From Ereboglobus sp. (GTDB lineage: Bacteria; Verrucomicrobiota; Verrucomicrobiia; Opitutales; Opitutaceae), in assembly GCA_029974595.1 (NCBI GenBank), contig JARKRC010000074.1:51187-115186 (forward strand): a stretch of 64,000 nucleotides of DNA, written 5' to 3'. The first letter of the stretch is position 1; each line of letters starts with the position of its first letter. Shown here piece after piece: positions 9,537 to 19,579 of this stretch. The notes under the pieces were generated by a model. The model did not search any database and had not been told where the DNA came from. It saw only the letters and a program-made list of their open reading frames with translations. Position numbers and translations under genes: made by a program.

Positions 9537-9799
9537 CGCCCGCATTTTCCAAGCAATTCAAAAAAGATTATGCCCGTCGCATCCAAGGCACGCGCATGGA
9601 AGCCGAGTTTGAGGAGTTGCTGGATATGCTTCTGAGCGGCACGCCGCTGCCGCGCAATTACCACGATCATGCCCTTGCCGGGGAATGGAAAGGCTATCGC
9701 GACTGCCATTTGCGCGGCGACATGGTTGTGATTTATCGCATTGCCGACGACATGCTTTATTTCGTCCGCATCAACACCCACAGCGAACTCTTCGGCTGA
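9533..9799 (+). CDS. yafQ: YafQ-family mRNA interferase toxin (RelE superfamily)
   Basis: An 88-aa RelE-fold toxin expected to cleave mRNA on the ribosome. YafQ features visible are LPRNYHDHALAGEWKGYRDCHLRGDMVVIYRI (about residues 43-74) and the C-terminal THSELFG, where the YafQ catalytic His normally lies. Length and both His-containing motifs match the family, so it appears intact. It is translationally coupled to the upstream antitoxin. lpdA begins 51 nt downstream, so transcription of the pair may read into lpdA. Confidence 0.87.
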   Translation: MTPAFSKQFKKDYARRIQGTRMEAEFEELLDMLLSGTPLPRNYHDHALAGEWKGYRDCHLRGDMVVIYRIADDMLYFVRINTHSELFG

Positions 9800-9850
9800 T
9801 GGCTGTTTCTTCAATTGAAAATCAGCCTTCCAAAAATCGAAAATCCAACC

Positions 9851-11344
9851 ATGTCCCAATTCGATCTCATCGTCATCGGCGGCGGTCCCGGCGGATACGT
9901 CTGCGCGTTCCGCGCCTCGCAACTCGGCCTCAAGGTCGCGCTCGTCGAAAAACGCGTCACGCTCGGCGGCACCTGCCTGAATGTCGGCTGCATCCCAACC
10001 AAGGCGCTCCTGCACTCCACCGAGCAGTTTACCTTCGCCCGCGATCACGCTGCGGCGCATGGCATCAAATTCGACAATCTCGCCGCCGATGTCCCCGCGA
10101 TGATGAAACGCAAAGACGCCGTTGTGGCCAAGCTCACCGGCGGCGTCGCCCAGCTCGCCAAGGCGCGCAAAATCACCGTGTTCAACGGAACGGCGAGCTT
10201 TGGTGGCACGGGCAGCTTGCCCGTGTCTTCACCGTCACATGGGCAGGCTACCCATGACACGGCGGCAAACCCACGGGCTGGCAGCCCGTGCCACTCCATC
10301 GAGGTCGCCATGACCGACGCGGGCGGGAAGGCCATCAGGCAGACCATCGCCGCGCCCAACATCGTCATCGCCACCGGCTCGCTTCCCGCCGAACTGCCTG
10401 CGGTCAAAATCGACGGCAAGCACATCATTTCCAGCGATCAGGCCATCGCGCTCGACGAGGTGCCGAAAAAACTCGTCGTCATCGGTGGCGGCGCCATCGG
10501 ACTCGAACTCGGCTCCGTGTGGGCGCGCCTCGGCTCCGATGTCACCATCGTTGAGTTCCTGCCGAAAATCGCCGCCACGGCGGACGACGACATCGTGCGC
10601 AATTACACGAGGCTTCTCCAAAAGCAGGGCATCAAAATCGAAACCGGCGCAAAAGTCACCGGCGTGAAATTCAACGGTCCCAGCGGCGTCCTCGTCGCCG
10701 AACGCGCCGGCGCGCCGCTCGAATTCGCCGTGGACAAAGTCCTGCTCGCCGTCGGACGCCGCCCGAACACCGAAAAGCTCGGCCTCGAAAAAATCGGTGT
10801 CGCGCTCGATTCGAAAGGCCGCATCCAGGTCGATTCTGAACTCCGCACCAACGTCCCCGGCATCCGCGCCATCGGCGACGTTGTCGCCGGCCCGATGCTC
10901 GCGCACAAAGCCGAGGAGGATGGCGCCGCCGCCGCCGAATGGATCGCGGGCAAATACGGCCACATCAACTGGGATTTCGTTCCTGCGATCATCTACACCG
11001 CGCCCGAAATCGCGACCGTCGGCCTCGGCGAAGATGCCGCGAAAGAGAAAAACATCCCCGTCAATATCGGCCGTTTCAATTTCGCCGCCAACGGACGCGC
11101 GCTTGCGAACGATGCCGCCGACGGCTACGTGAAAATCATCGCCGATGCAAAGACCGACAGCATCCTCGGCGCGCAAATCCTCGGCCACGGCGCGGGCGAG
11201 CTCATCGCCGAAGTCGTCGCGCACATGGAATACGGCGGCAGCGCCGAAGACCTCGCGCGCACGATCCACGCGCACCCCACGTTGGGCGAATCCGTTAAGG
11301 AAGCCGCCCTCGCCGTCAGCAAAAGCGCAATCCACGCACTGTAA
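9851..11344 (+). CDS. lpdA: Dihydrolipoyl dehydrogenase (E3)
   Basis: FAD enzyme that re-oxidises the lipoyl group of E2 and reduces NAD. With the ATG at 9851 the protein is 497 aa, beginning MSQFDLIVIGGGPGGYVCAF (FAD fold). The redox disulfide is in GGTCLNVGCIPTKALL (about residues 38-53); the NAD fold is VVIGGGAIGLELGSVWARLG; the C-terminal His-Pro pair is in HAHPTLGE. The protein is about 25-30 aa longer than usual because of an insert around residues 119-150 made of three translated palindromes (SLPVSSPSHGQATHD...). An upstream TTG at 9815 was rejected because it adds 12 residues before the FAD motif. Confidence 0.96.
   Translation: MSQFDLIVIGGGPGGYVCAFRASQLGLKVALVEKRVTLGGTCLNVGCIPTKALLHSTEQFTFARDHAAAHGIKFDNLAADVPAMMKRKDAVVAKLTGGVAQLAKARKITVFNGTASFGGTGSLPVSSPSHGQATHDTAANPRAGSPCHSIEVAMTDAGGKAIRQTIAAPNIVIATGSLPAELPAVKIDGKHIISSDQAIALDEVPKKLVVIGGGAIGLELGSVWARLGSDVTIVEFLPKIAATADDDIVRNYTRLLQKQGIKIETGAKVTGVKFNGPSGVLVAERAGAPLEFAVDKVLLAVGRRPNTEKLGLEKIGVALDSKGRIQVDSELRTNVPGIRAIGDVVAGPMLAHKAEEDGAAAAEWIAGKYGHINWDFVPAIIYTAPEIATVGLGEDAAKEKNIPVNIGRFNFAANGRALANDAADGYVKIIADAKTDSILGAQILGHGAGELIAEVVAHMEYGGSAEDLARTIHAHPTLGESVKEAALAVSKSAIHAL
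10207..10290. repeat. Cluster of three palindromes inserted in lpdA
   Basis: 10207-10225 cacgggcagcttgcccgtg, 10238-10256 catgggcaggctacccatg (a T-for-C variant in both arms, so the compensating change preserves pairing) and 10272-10290 cacgggctggcagcccgtg. Together they form an in-frame insert of roughly 30 codons in the FAD domain region. Confidence 0.88.
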
Positions 11345-11388
11345 CGTGCCGCGGCGGTTTCGCCCGCACGGAAAGAAGTGCAGCCGGT

Positions 11389-11458
11389 TTATTTTCACGC
11401 AGAGGCGCGGAAAATCATTCGTCATTCTCCGCGCCTCTGCGTCTCCGCGTGAGCTTAA
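11389..11458. repeat. Dispersed intergenic repeat, copy 1 (cacgc-gaggc type)
   Basis: About 70 bp between lpdA and eno with a 13-bp inverted repeat (gcagaggcgcgga 11399-11411 with tccgcgcctctgc 11428-11440). A second diverged copy lies at 49572-49649, sharing ttattttcacgc at one end and gtctccgcgtgagcttaa at the other. It could act as a transcriptional stem-loop, but no T-run follows. Confidence 0.7.
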
Positions 11459-11551
11459 GAATCCGGGCTTTCCGCGCGGTTCGTTGCGAAAACATTTTAC
11501 CTCACAAAATTTTCACTCTTATATCTCATCCTTTCATCGATTCGCGTCTGA

Positions 11552-12877
<1,326 letters not shown>

Positions 12878-12913
12878 TTGGAAAACGGATACAGAACATT
12901 TCCAAACCGACCC

Positions 12914-12950
12914 AAAGGCCGGGCCTGATCCAGGCCCGGCCTTTTCTTTT
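12914..12950 (+). terminator. Rho-independent terminator of eno
   Basis: Perfect 14-bp stem (aaaggccgggcctg 12914-12927; caggcccggccttt 12931-12944) with a 3-nt loop, running into tttctttt. It begins 37 nt after the enolase stop. Confidence 0.93.
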
Positions 12951-13149
12951 GCGCGGGTTTTGAAAGCCAAGGAGAGCACCGCACCCGCGGCTGCCGCATC
13001 CTCGCAAAAGGATCGAATTATTCGATTCACCTTCGTTGAGTTTAATCCGCTTTGTTTCAATTTACTGCATCTCCTTCTTTGATGGGATGCCATTCAGGGG
13101 CCCTTAAATTAATTGACACTCTATTCAATGGAACTTCCGTTTTGAATCT

Positions 13150-14430
13150 ATGGTTACCCGGCGATCCTTTCTTCTTGCATCCTTGTTCGCATCTCTCGGC
13201 GTGGTGCTGCGTGCCGCCGTCGGCAAGCAGTCGCCGAAAATCGTGCTGCGTTCGTCGTGGAAGACCGCGAACATCGGCGATATAGCCCACACGCCGGGGC
13301 TCCTTGCGTTACTGGAGAAATTCCTGCCCGAAGCCGAGGTGATCCTCTGGCCGAGCAATGTCGGCGATGGAGTCGAGGCCATGTTGCGGCGCCGCTTCCC
13401 GCGACTGGTCATAACACGAGACCATTCAATCATCGGAACCGGCGATTTCCTGCTCCACGGCTCCGGGCCTTACCTGGTTGCGCACCGTGACATCGATTAC
13501 TGGCGTCGCCACGTTCGCAAGCCGTATGGAATCTGTGGTATAACGATGGCGCCCGCCGGCGATCCGGGCATGAAGATCATGAAGAACAACGGACTCGATG
13601 AGCACACGCGTGAATTGCTCAATGGAGCCAGTTTTGTGTTTTTGCGCGATTCCGTATCGCTCGAGGTCGTCCGGGCTGCCGGTATCACCGCGCCGGTTGT
13701 GGATTTCGGCCCCGATGCCGCGTTCGCGTCGGACGTGCGGAATGACGAGACTGCGGATGCGTTTCTCCGCGAACACCGGCTCCAGGACGGGAAGTATCTC
13801 TGCTGCATTCCAAATCTTCGCAATGCGCCCTATTGGCAGATCAATCCCAGGTACACTTTCGATCCGGTGAAGCATCGCCGTAACGAGGAAATGAAGGAGC
13901 ACGATCATGCGCCGCTGCGGGACGCCATCGTCGAAGTTGTGCGGCAGACGGACCTGAAAGTCCTTGTCTGTCCGGAAGACTCCACGCAGATGGCCACCGG
14001 CAAGGAGTTGCTGGTCGATCCGCTGCCGGACGATGTAAAGCCGCGTGTGGTCTGGCGTCCGACGTACTGGCTCACGGATGAAGCGATGAGCACCTACCTT
14101 CGCTCGGCCGGACTTTTTGGCAACGAAATGCACAGTCCGATTCTCTGTGTGGGACATGGCATTCCCGCCATTGTGTGCCGTTTCGTGGAGCAGACCACCA
14201 AGGGATACATGTGGCGCGACATCGGGCTTGGCGACTGGCTCTTTGACCTGGACAACGAATCCGATCGCGCCCGCATCACCGCGACCGTACTGGCAATGGC
14301 GCGCAACCCGGCGGCGGCGAAAGCCAAGGCGCAGCAGGCGCGCGCGTTTGTGCAGAAGCGGCAGGCTATGACGATGGCAACCTTGCGATCCTGCCTCGCC
14401 CTGGACGCCGCCGAGCCTGCCCGGAAGTAG
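13150..14430 (+). CDS. Exported polysaccharide pyruvyl transferase family protein
   Basis: A 426-aa protein that looks like the polysaccharide pyruvyl transferase family, whose members move a pyruvyl group from phosphoenolpyruvate to a sugar. Visible hints are NIGDIAHTPGLLALLE (about 41-56), FLLHGSGPYL, ISFVFLRD-like SFVFLRDSVSLEVV, the FGPDAAF segment and a late GNEMHSPILCVGHGIPAI block. The N-terminus is a twin-arginine signal (TRRSFLLASLFASLG, residues 3-17), so the protein should be exported folded. This is odd because typical family members are cytosolic and their PEP donor is not periplasmic. The activity is therefore uncertain. It stands alone after the eno terminator and converges with the dismutase gene 10 nt downstream. 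Confidence 0.65.
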   Translation: MVTRRSFLLASLFASLGVVLRAAVGKQSPKIVLRSSWKTANIGDIAHTPGLLALLEKFLPEAEVILWPSNVGDGVEAMLRRRFPRLVITRDHSIIGTGDFLLHGSGPYLVAHRDIDYWRRHVRKPYGICGITMAPAGDPGMKIMKNNGLDEHTRELLNGASFVFLRDSVSLEVVRAAGITAPVVDFGPDAAFASDVRNDETADAFLREHRLQDGKYLCCIPNLRNAPYWQINPRYTFDPVKHRRNEEMKEHDHAPLRDAIVEVVRQTDLKVLVCPEDSTQMATGKELLVDPLPDDVKPRVVWRPTYWLTDEAMSTYLRSAGLFGNEMHSPILCVGHGIPAIVCRFVEQTTKGYMWRDIGLGDWLFDLDNESDRARITATVLAMARNPAAAKAKAQQARAFVQKRQAMTMATLRSCLALDAAEPARK

Positions 14431-14440
14431 AGACGTAACT

Positions 14441-15211
14441 TTACGCTGTTTTTGCGGCGCTGTAAAATTCACCGGCGCGCGTCCAATTGACGATGTTCCA
14501 GAAGGCGGCGATGTAATCGGCGCGGCGGTTTTGGTATTTCAGGTAATAGGCGTGCTCCCATACGTCGATGCCGAGCACGGGGACATCGCCGGTGAGAAGG
14601 GGCGAGTCCTGGTTCGCGGACGATGTGATCGCGAGTTTGCCGGTCGCGGGCGAATAAACAAGCCACGCCCAGCCGCTGCCGAAGCGGGCCGTCGCGGCGG
14701 CGGCAAACTGCTTTTTGAAGGAATCGAAGCTGTCGAATGCGGCGGCGATGTCATCCGCGAATTTGCCGGAGGGCGCGCTGCTTCCGCCGGGCGCGATTAT
14801 TTGCCAGAAAAACGCGTGATTGGCGTGGCCGCCGGCGTTGTTGCGCAGCGCGGTGCGGAGCGGTTCGGAGATGGTATCGCCATTGATGCGGGCGAGCAGT
14901 TCCTTGAGGTCGAGTTTCTGGAGGGCGGGCTGCGAGGCGAGGGCGTTGTTGGCGTTGGTGACGTAGGCCTGGTGGTGCTTCGTGTAGTGGATTTCCATCG
15001 TGCGCGCGTCGATGTGCGGCTCGAGGGCGTCGAACGCGCAGCCGAGCGGCGGGAGCGCGAAGGGATAGGCGCAGGCGGTTTTCGAGGAGGCAGCAGAGGC
15101 GGGCGCGGCGGAGAGTTTTCCGGCGAAGAGGTTGAGCCCGAGAAGCGCGGCGGAGGCGCCGAGGGTTTTGATCGCGTCGCGGCGGGTGACTTGCATTGGT
15201 TCCGTGTTCAT
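14441..15211 (-). CDS. sodA: Superoxide dismutase (Fe/Mn), Tat-exported
   Basis: Converts superoxide to oxygen and hydrogen peroxide. It has the Fe/Mn-SOD pattern: [16 protein letters not shown] (first metal His), [13 protein letters not shown] (second), and [19 protein letters not shown] (the Asp and His ligands). The 256-aa protein carries a 45-residue extension with a twin-arginine motif ([18 protein letters not shown], residues 9-26) and an Ala-rich cleavage region, so it should act in the periplasm. Metal choice (Fe or Mn) is not decided here. It is monocistronic and convergent with the upstream pyruvyl-transferase-like gene. Confidence 0.93.
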   Translation of the reverse strand: MNTEPMQVTRRDAIKTLGASAALLGLNLFAGKLSAAPASAASSKTACAYPFALPPLGCAFDALEPHIDARTMEIHYTKHHQAYVTNANNALASQPALQKLDLKELLARINGDTISEPLRTALRNNAGGHANHAFFWQIIAPGGSSAPSGKFADDIAAAFDSFDSFKKQFAAAATARFGSGWAWLVYSPATGKLAITSSANQDSPLLTGDVPVLGIDVWEHAYYLKYQNRRADYIAAFWNIVNWTRAGEFYSAAKTA

Positions 15212-15336
15212 GGGCGCATTAAGAAACGGCGCGTTTTGGAACGCAAGGCGCGCGCCGTTTTCAGCCGCGAGGATTGTCGAAATTATGTATTTTCAAATAT
15301 GATTCACACGGCAATGATGCCACCCTCAAGAATCCC

Positions 15337-16008
15337 ATGAAAACATTCCCAAAAAACATCCTCATCTTTGCCGCTCTTCTCGCGATCGCCGCCCAGACTA
15401 CGGCATTCGCCGCCGCCAATCCCGCGAAATGGCAGAAGCAGATGGCGGTGTTTGAGGAGCAGGATCGCGCAAATCCCCCCGCCCAAAACGGCGTGCTTTT
15501 TCTCGGCAGTTCCAGCATCCGGCTCTGGAAAACGCTTGCGGAGGATTTTCCCGGCGTGCCCGTTCTCAATCGTGGTTTCGGAGGATCGCAGATTCCCGAC
15601 AGCATTTATTATTTCGACCAGCTGGTCATGCCGTCGAAGCCGCGCCTGATCGTGTTTTTTGCCGGCGGGAACGACATCAATGCCGGGGACACCGCGGAGG
15701 AGGTGGCGGCCAATTTCCGGGAATTTTGCGCCAAGGTCCACAACGCGCTCCCCAAGACGCGCGTGATCTTCATATCGTTGCCGCTCGTGGAATCGCGCTG
15801 GAAACACCGCGCCGAGACCGCGCTCGCCAACACCTATGTCTCCGCCTTCTGCCATTCGGATCCGCGGCTGACCTACGTTGACATGAACAGCGTGATCCTC
15901 ACTCCCGATGGCAAAGCCCGCCCGGAATATTACCGCGCCGACAAGCTGCACATGAATGCGGACGGCTACGCGGTCTGGACAAAAGTGCTGCGTCCGCTGG
16001 TGAAGTGA
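15337..16008 (+). CDS. Secreted SGNH/GDSL-type hydrolase
   Basis: A 223-aa exported esterase/lipase-type protein. The ATG at 15337 gives a clean signal peptide (MKTFPKNILIFAALLAIAAQTTAFA). The mature part has block I FLGSSSIRLW (the nucleophile Ser), the block II Gly in NRGFGGSQI, block III FFAGGNDINAG (Gly/Asn oxyanion hole) and a late D-x-L-H pair (ADKLHMNADGY) as block V. An upstream in-frame start would add 21 residues before the signal peptide and was rejected. The substrate is unknown; in this group such proteins often act on acylated carbohydrates, but nothing here proves it. Confidence 0.85.
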   Translation: MKTFPKNILIFAALLAIAAQTTAFAAANPAKWQKQMAVFEEQDRANPPAQNGVLFLGSSSIRLWKTLAEDFPGVPVLNRGFGGSQIPDSIYYFDQLVMPSKPRLIVFFAGGNDINAGDTAEEVAANFREFCAKVHNALPKTRVIFISLPLVESRWKHRAETALANTYVSAFCHSDPRLTYVDMNSVILTPDGKARPEYYRADKLHMNADGYAVWTKVLRPLVK

Positions 16009-16050
16009 TTCCGGATGACGCGCGTCGAAGAACGCGTGCAACCGAAGAAC

Positions 16051-16191
16051 GCGTGCGACAAGGAGGGGCGGCGTCCTCGCCGCCCGACGCGACGCAGTCG
16101 CGCACGGTTTGGAAAATTCGGGAACGCAAAAACAAAGGGGCGAGGCTTCGCCTCGTCGGGCGGCTGGAAGCCGCCCCTCCTTGTCGCACGC
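16051..16191. repeat. 141-bp inverted-repeat element
   Basis: A perfect 22-bp inverted repeat: 16051-16072 pairs with 16170-16191 (outer end gcgtgcgacaaggagggg). The interior holds further hairpins, e.g. gaggcttcgcctc at about 16142-16154 and a ggcggct/agccgcc pair. It lies between the SGNH hydrolase stop and the cusA stop, where it could act as a two-way terminator. No ORF inside. Confidence 0.8.
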
Positions 16192-16226
16192 GTGATTTTG
16201 GGGAGGATTGAAAAAGGCGGGGCGCA

Positions 16227-19200
16227 TCACGCTTTCAGTTTTCGCTCCTGCAACCACGCGAAGATCACCGGCGTGACGATCAGGATGTGAAGCAGGCTGC
16301 TGATCATGCCTCCGACCACGGGCGCTGCGATTGGCTGCATGATTTCGACGCCCGTGCGCGTGCTCCAGAAAATCGGAAGCAGCGAAGCGATCGTCGTCGC
16401 CACCGTCATGACTTTCGGGCGCAAACGCAGCCGCGCTCCCTCTTTTACCGCCGCGATGAGCTCGGCGTGTGTGAGCCGGGACTGCGCCGCGCCGCTTTGT
16501 TTTGCCGCCTTCGCTTTTGCGACGGCTTCCTCCAGATAAATCACCATCACGATGCCCGTCTGGATCGCCGTTCCGAAAAGCGCGATGTAACCAACCCACA
16601 CCGCCACGCTGAAATTAAACCCGAGGGCCGCCTGCAACAGCACGCCGCCGGTCAGCGCGAAGGGGACGGCGAGGATCACGTGCGCCGCTTCGAGCACGCT
16701 GTGAAACGTCATCACGAGCAGCAGGAAAATGATCACGACCACGGACGGGAACACGATCGCGAGCGTGCGACTCGCGCGAAGCTGGTTTTCGTAATCGCCG
16801 CTGTATTCAATCGTGATGCCGGCTTCCTTGGGCACTTCCTTTTCGATGCGCGCCTTGATTTCCTCGACGAATCCGCCGAGGTCGCGGTCCTGCACATTGG
16901 CCTGCACATAGACGCGGAGGCGTCCGTTTTCACTGGAGATTTCATTGGGCCCGATTACGCGCTTTATCTCGGCAACCTGGCCGAGCGCGACAAACGGTCC
17001 CGAGGGCGTCGGGATCAGGAGTTGCCCGAGTTTTTCGAGGTCGTCGCGATCCGCGCGTTCGAGGCGCACCTGCACGGGCCAGCGTTCGCGTCCCTTGATT
17101 GTCGTCGTGGCGGTCGTGCCGCCGAGTCCGGTTTCCACGTAGTGGAGCACATCGGCGGCGCGCAGGCCGTAGCGTCCCATCTGGTCGCGGCGCAGGGCGA
17201 TTTCGAGATACGGTTTGCCGAGGTCGCGCGAGGGGGCGACGCCAAACGCGCCGGGGATGGTGGTGATGATGCGCTCGATTTCGGCGGCTTTGCGCGTGAG
17301 CGCGTCGAGGTCGTCGCCGAAGATTTTCACGCCGACCTGGGCGCGGATGCCCGTGCTCGTCATGAGCACGCGGTTTTCGATGGGCTGCAAAAATCCGGGG
17401 ACGTAGCCGGGCACTTGCGTGAGGCGTTCCGAGAGATCGGCGATGATTTGTTGTTTTGTGACGCCGGGCCGCCATTGCCCGCGGGGTTTGAGCGTGATCG
17501 TGGTTTCGATCATTTCGACGGGCGCGGGGTCGGTGGCGGTCTCGGCGCGTCCGAGTTTTCCGGCGGACATGAGGACTTCGGGATATTCGCTCATGACCTT
17601 GTCCTGCCATGACATGATGCGCTTGACCTCGGTGAGCGAAGTCGCGGGCAAAAGCACGGGCATGAAGAGCAGCGAGCCTTCCTCAAGCGGCGGCATGAAC
17701 TCCCTGCCGAATCCATTCAGGACGCGCGCCGTGCGGTGAAAGCCGGCGCCGTCGATGCGCGCCACGACCGCGCGCGGAAGCCCGGCTGCAATCACGACGC
17801 AGACGGCAAAGAGCGCGAACGCGAGCGCGAGGACGGTTTTGCGAAAACGCAGCGCCCAATCGAGCAGCGGATCGTAGATGCGCAGAAGCCCGCGCATGAG
17901 AATGTTTTTGTTCTCCGGGCGGAACGGTCCGCGCACGAGAAGCGTGCAGAACACGGGCACGACGGTCACGGCGAGAAGCACCGCGCCGATGAGCGCGAAG
18001 GTTTTTGTGTAGGCGAGCGGATGGAAAAGTTTTCCCTCCTGACCGGTGAGAAGAAACACAGGCACGAAGGCGAGGATGATGATCGCCATCGAGAAAAACA
18101 TGGGGCGTCCGACTTGCGTGCACGCGCGCAGGGTGATCTGAAAGATTTCGGGTGGAGTGAGCGCGGCCTGCGACCCCGCCTTGCGCTTTTCCTCGATGGC
18201 ACGTTCGCAATGCCGGATCACGTTTTCGGTCATCACGATGCCGGCATCCACGAGCACGCCGATGGAGATGGCGATTCCCGTTAGCGACATGATGTGCGAG
18301 GGGATGCCGAACTGCTTCATCAGAATGAACGAAATCAGGATCGAGGCGGGCAGCGGAATCGTGACGATGAGAATGCTGCGGAAATGGAAGAGGAATAAAA
18401 TGTGGGCGAGGACGACGAGGATGATTTCCTCGGTGAGCGCGCCTTTGAGCGTGTCGATGGCGCGGTCGATGAGATCGCTGCGGTCGTAGAATGGCGCGAT
18501 GGTGACGCCGGACGGAAGGCCGGGCGTGATTTGCGCGATGCGCGCCTTCACGTCCTGGATGACCTGGTGGGCGTTTTCGCCGTAGCGCATCACGACGATG
18601 CCGCCGACCACCTCGCGTCCGTTGACGTCGAGCGCGCCGCGCCGGAAATCGCCGCCGATCTCGACACGCGCGACATCGCGCAGGTAAAGCGGCGTCCCGG
18701 AGCGCGGCATGAGCGGTATCGACTCAAGGTCGGCGGGCGAGGTGACGAGCCCGACGCCGCGCACGATGTATTCGGCGGCGTTTTCCTCGATGGTTTTGCC
18801 GCCGACGTTGAGATTGGCCGCGGCGATGGCGTCCATGATTTCGCCGAGCGAGACATTGTATTGGCGGAGCTTGAGCGAGGAGACCTCGACTTGGTATTGG
18901 CGCACGAAACCGCCGATGCTGCCGACCTCGGCGACGCCCGGAACAGAGGCAAGCTCGGGGCGGATGTAAGTGTCCTGAAGCGTGCGGAGCGAGCCGAGGT
19001 CGAGGGCTTTGGAGGCATTGCCCGCATCGACCTTGAGATAGTATTGATACACCCAGCCGAGGCCGGTGGCGTCGGGGCCGAGTCGCGCCGTGACGTTTTC
19101 GGGGAGCAGATTGCCGAGCGAGTTGAGGCGTTCGAGAACACGCGAGCGGGCAAAGTAGGTGTCGATGTTGTCATTAAAAATGACCGTGAGAAAACTGAAG

Positions 19201-19466
19201 CCGAACATCGACGACGCGCGCACGGTTTTCACGCCGGCGAGCCCCTGGAGGGAGACGCTGAGCGGATAGGTGATCTGATCCTCGACTTCCTGCGGAGAGC
19301 GTCCGGGCCAGTCGGCATGGACGATGACTTGATTCTCGGAGAGGTCGGGAATGGCGTCGATGGGCACGGTGCGCAGCGCGTGCACGCCCCAGGCGCAGAC
19401 GCCGATGAACGCGGCGATGACGAGGAAGCGGTTTTGCAGTGACCAGACGATGATGTGGTTGATCAT
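16227..19466 (-). CDS. cusA: CusA/CzcA-type heavy-metal efflux RND pump
   Basis: Inner-membrane proton-driven pump of the heavy-metal RND family. It takes metal from the periplasm or inner leaflet and passes it through a CusB-like adaptor and an outer-membrane channel. At 1079 aa it is the normal length. It shows the N-terminal TM1 and DLSENQVIVHADWPGRSP region, GLGWVYQYYL in the first porter loop, the TM4 proton-relay stretch SIGVLVDAGIVMTEN, and a closing VVGGMISSLLHILIVTPVIF. The ending MINHIIVWSLQNRFLV start fits the family. The neighbouring cusB with a C-terminal DUF3347-like part suggests copper/silver, but the metal is an inference. No outer-membrane CusC gene is in the window. Confidence 0.93.
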   Translation of the reverse strand: MINHIIVWSLQNRFLVIAAFIGVCAWGVHALRTVPIDAIPDLSENQVIVHADWPGRSPQEVEDQITYPLSVSLQGLAGVKTVRASSMFGFSFLTVIFNDNIDTYFARSRVLERLNSLGNLLPENVTARLGPDATGLGWVYQYYLKVDAGNASKALDLGSLRTLQDTYIRPELASVPGVAEVGSIGGFVRQYQVEVSSLKLRQYNVSLGEIMDAIAAANLNVGGKTIEENAAEYIVRGVGLVTSPADLESIPLMPRSGTPLYLRDVARVEIGGDFRRGALDVNGREVVGGIVVMRYGENAHQVIQDVKARIAQITPGLPSGVTIAPFYDRSDLIDRAIDTLKGALTEEIILVVLAHILFLFHFRSILIVTIPLPASILISFILMKQFGIPSHIMSLTGIAISIGVLVDAGIVMTENVIRHCERAIEEKRKAGSQAALTPPEIFQITLRACTQVGRPMFFSMAIIILAFVPVFLLTGQEGKLFHPLAYTKTFALIGAVLLAVTVVPVFCTLLVRGPFRPENKNILMRGLLRIYDPLLDWALRFRKTVLALAFALFAVCVVIAAGLPRAVVARIDGAGFHRTARVLNGFGREFMPPLEEGSLLFMPVLLPATSLTEVKRIMSWQDKVMSEYPEVLMSAGKLGRAETATDPAPVEMIETTITLKPRGQWRPGVTKQQIIADLSERLTQVPGYVPGFLQPIENRVLMTSTGIRAQVGVKIFGDDLDALTRKAAEIERIITTIPGAFGVAPSRDLGKPYLEIALRRDQMGRYGLRAADVLHYVETGLGGTTATTTIKGRERWPVQVRLERADRDDLEKLGQLLIPTPSGPFVALGQVAEIKRVIGPNEISSENGRLRVYVQANVQDRDLGGFVEEIKARIEKEVPKEAGITIEYSGDYENQLRASRTLAIVFPSVVVIIFLLLVMTFHSVLEAAHVILAVPFALTGGVLLQAALGFNFSVAVWVGYIALFGTAIQTGIVMVIYLEEAVAKAKAAKQSGAAQSRLTHAELIAAVKEGARLRLRPKVMTVATTIASLLPIFWSTRTGVEIMQPIAAPVVGGMISSLLHILIVTPVIFAWLQERKLKA

Positions 19467-19475
19467 GTGGATTTG

Positions 19476-19570
19476 CGATTTACGAATTACGATTTACGAT
19501 TGGAAAAAACACGATTCCGACTCCGGCGCGGAAGCGCCTCCTTCAATCGTAAATCGTAATTCGTAAATCG
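19476..19570. repeat. 27-bp perfect inverted repeat between cusB and cusA
   Basis: 19476-19502 and 19544-19570 are exact reverse complements, built from iterated cgatttacga/tcgtaaatcg units, with a small internal hairpin (ggcgc-ggaa-gcgcc) in the 41-nt loop. It fills nearly the whole 113-nt spacer between the two cotranscribed genes, so the mRNA would fold into a long stem there. Possible effects are attenuation of cusA or protection of cusB mRNA; neither is shown. Confidence 0.85.
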
Positions 19571-19579
19571 TAATTTCAC

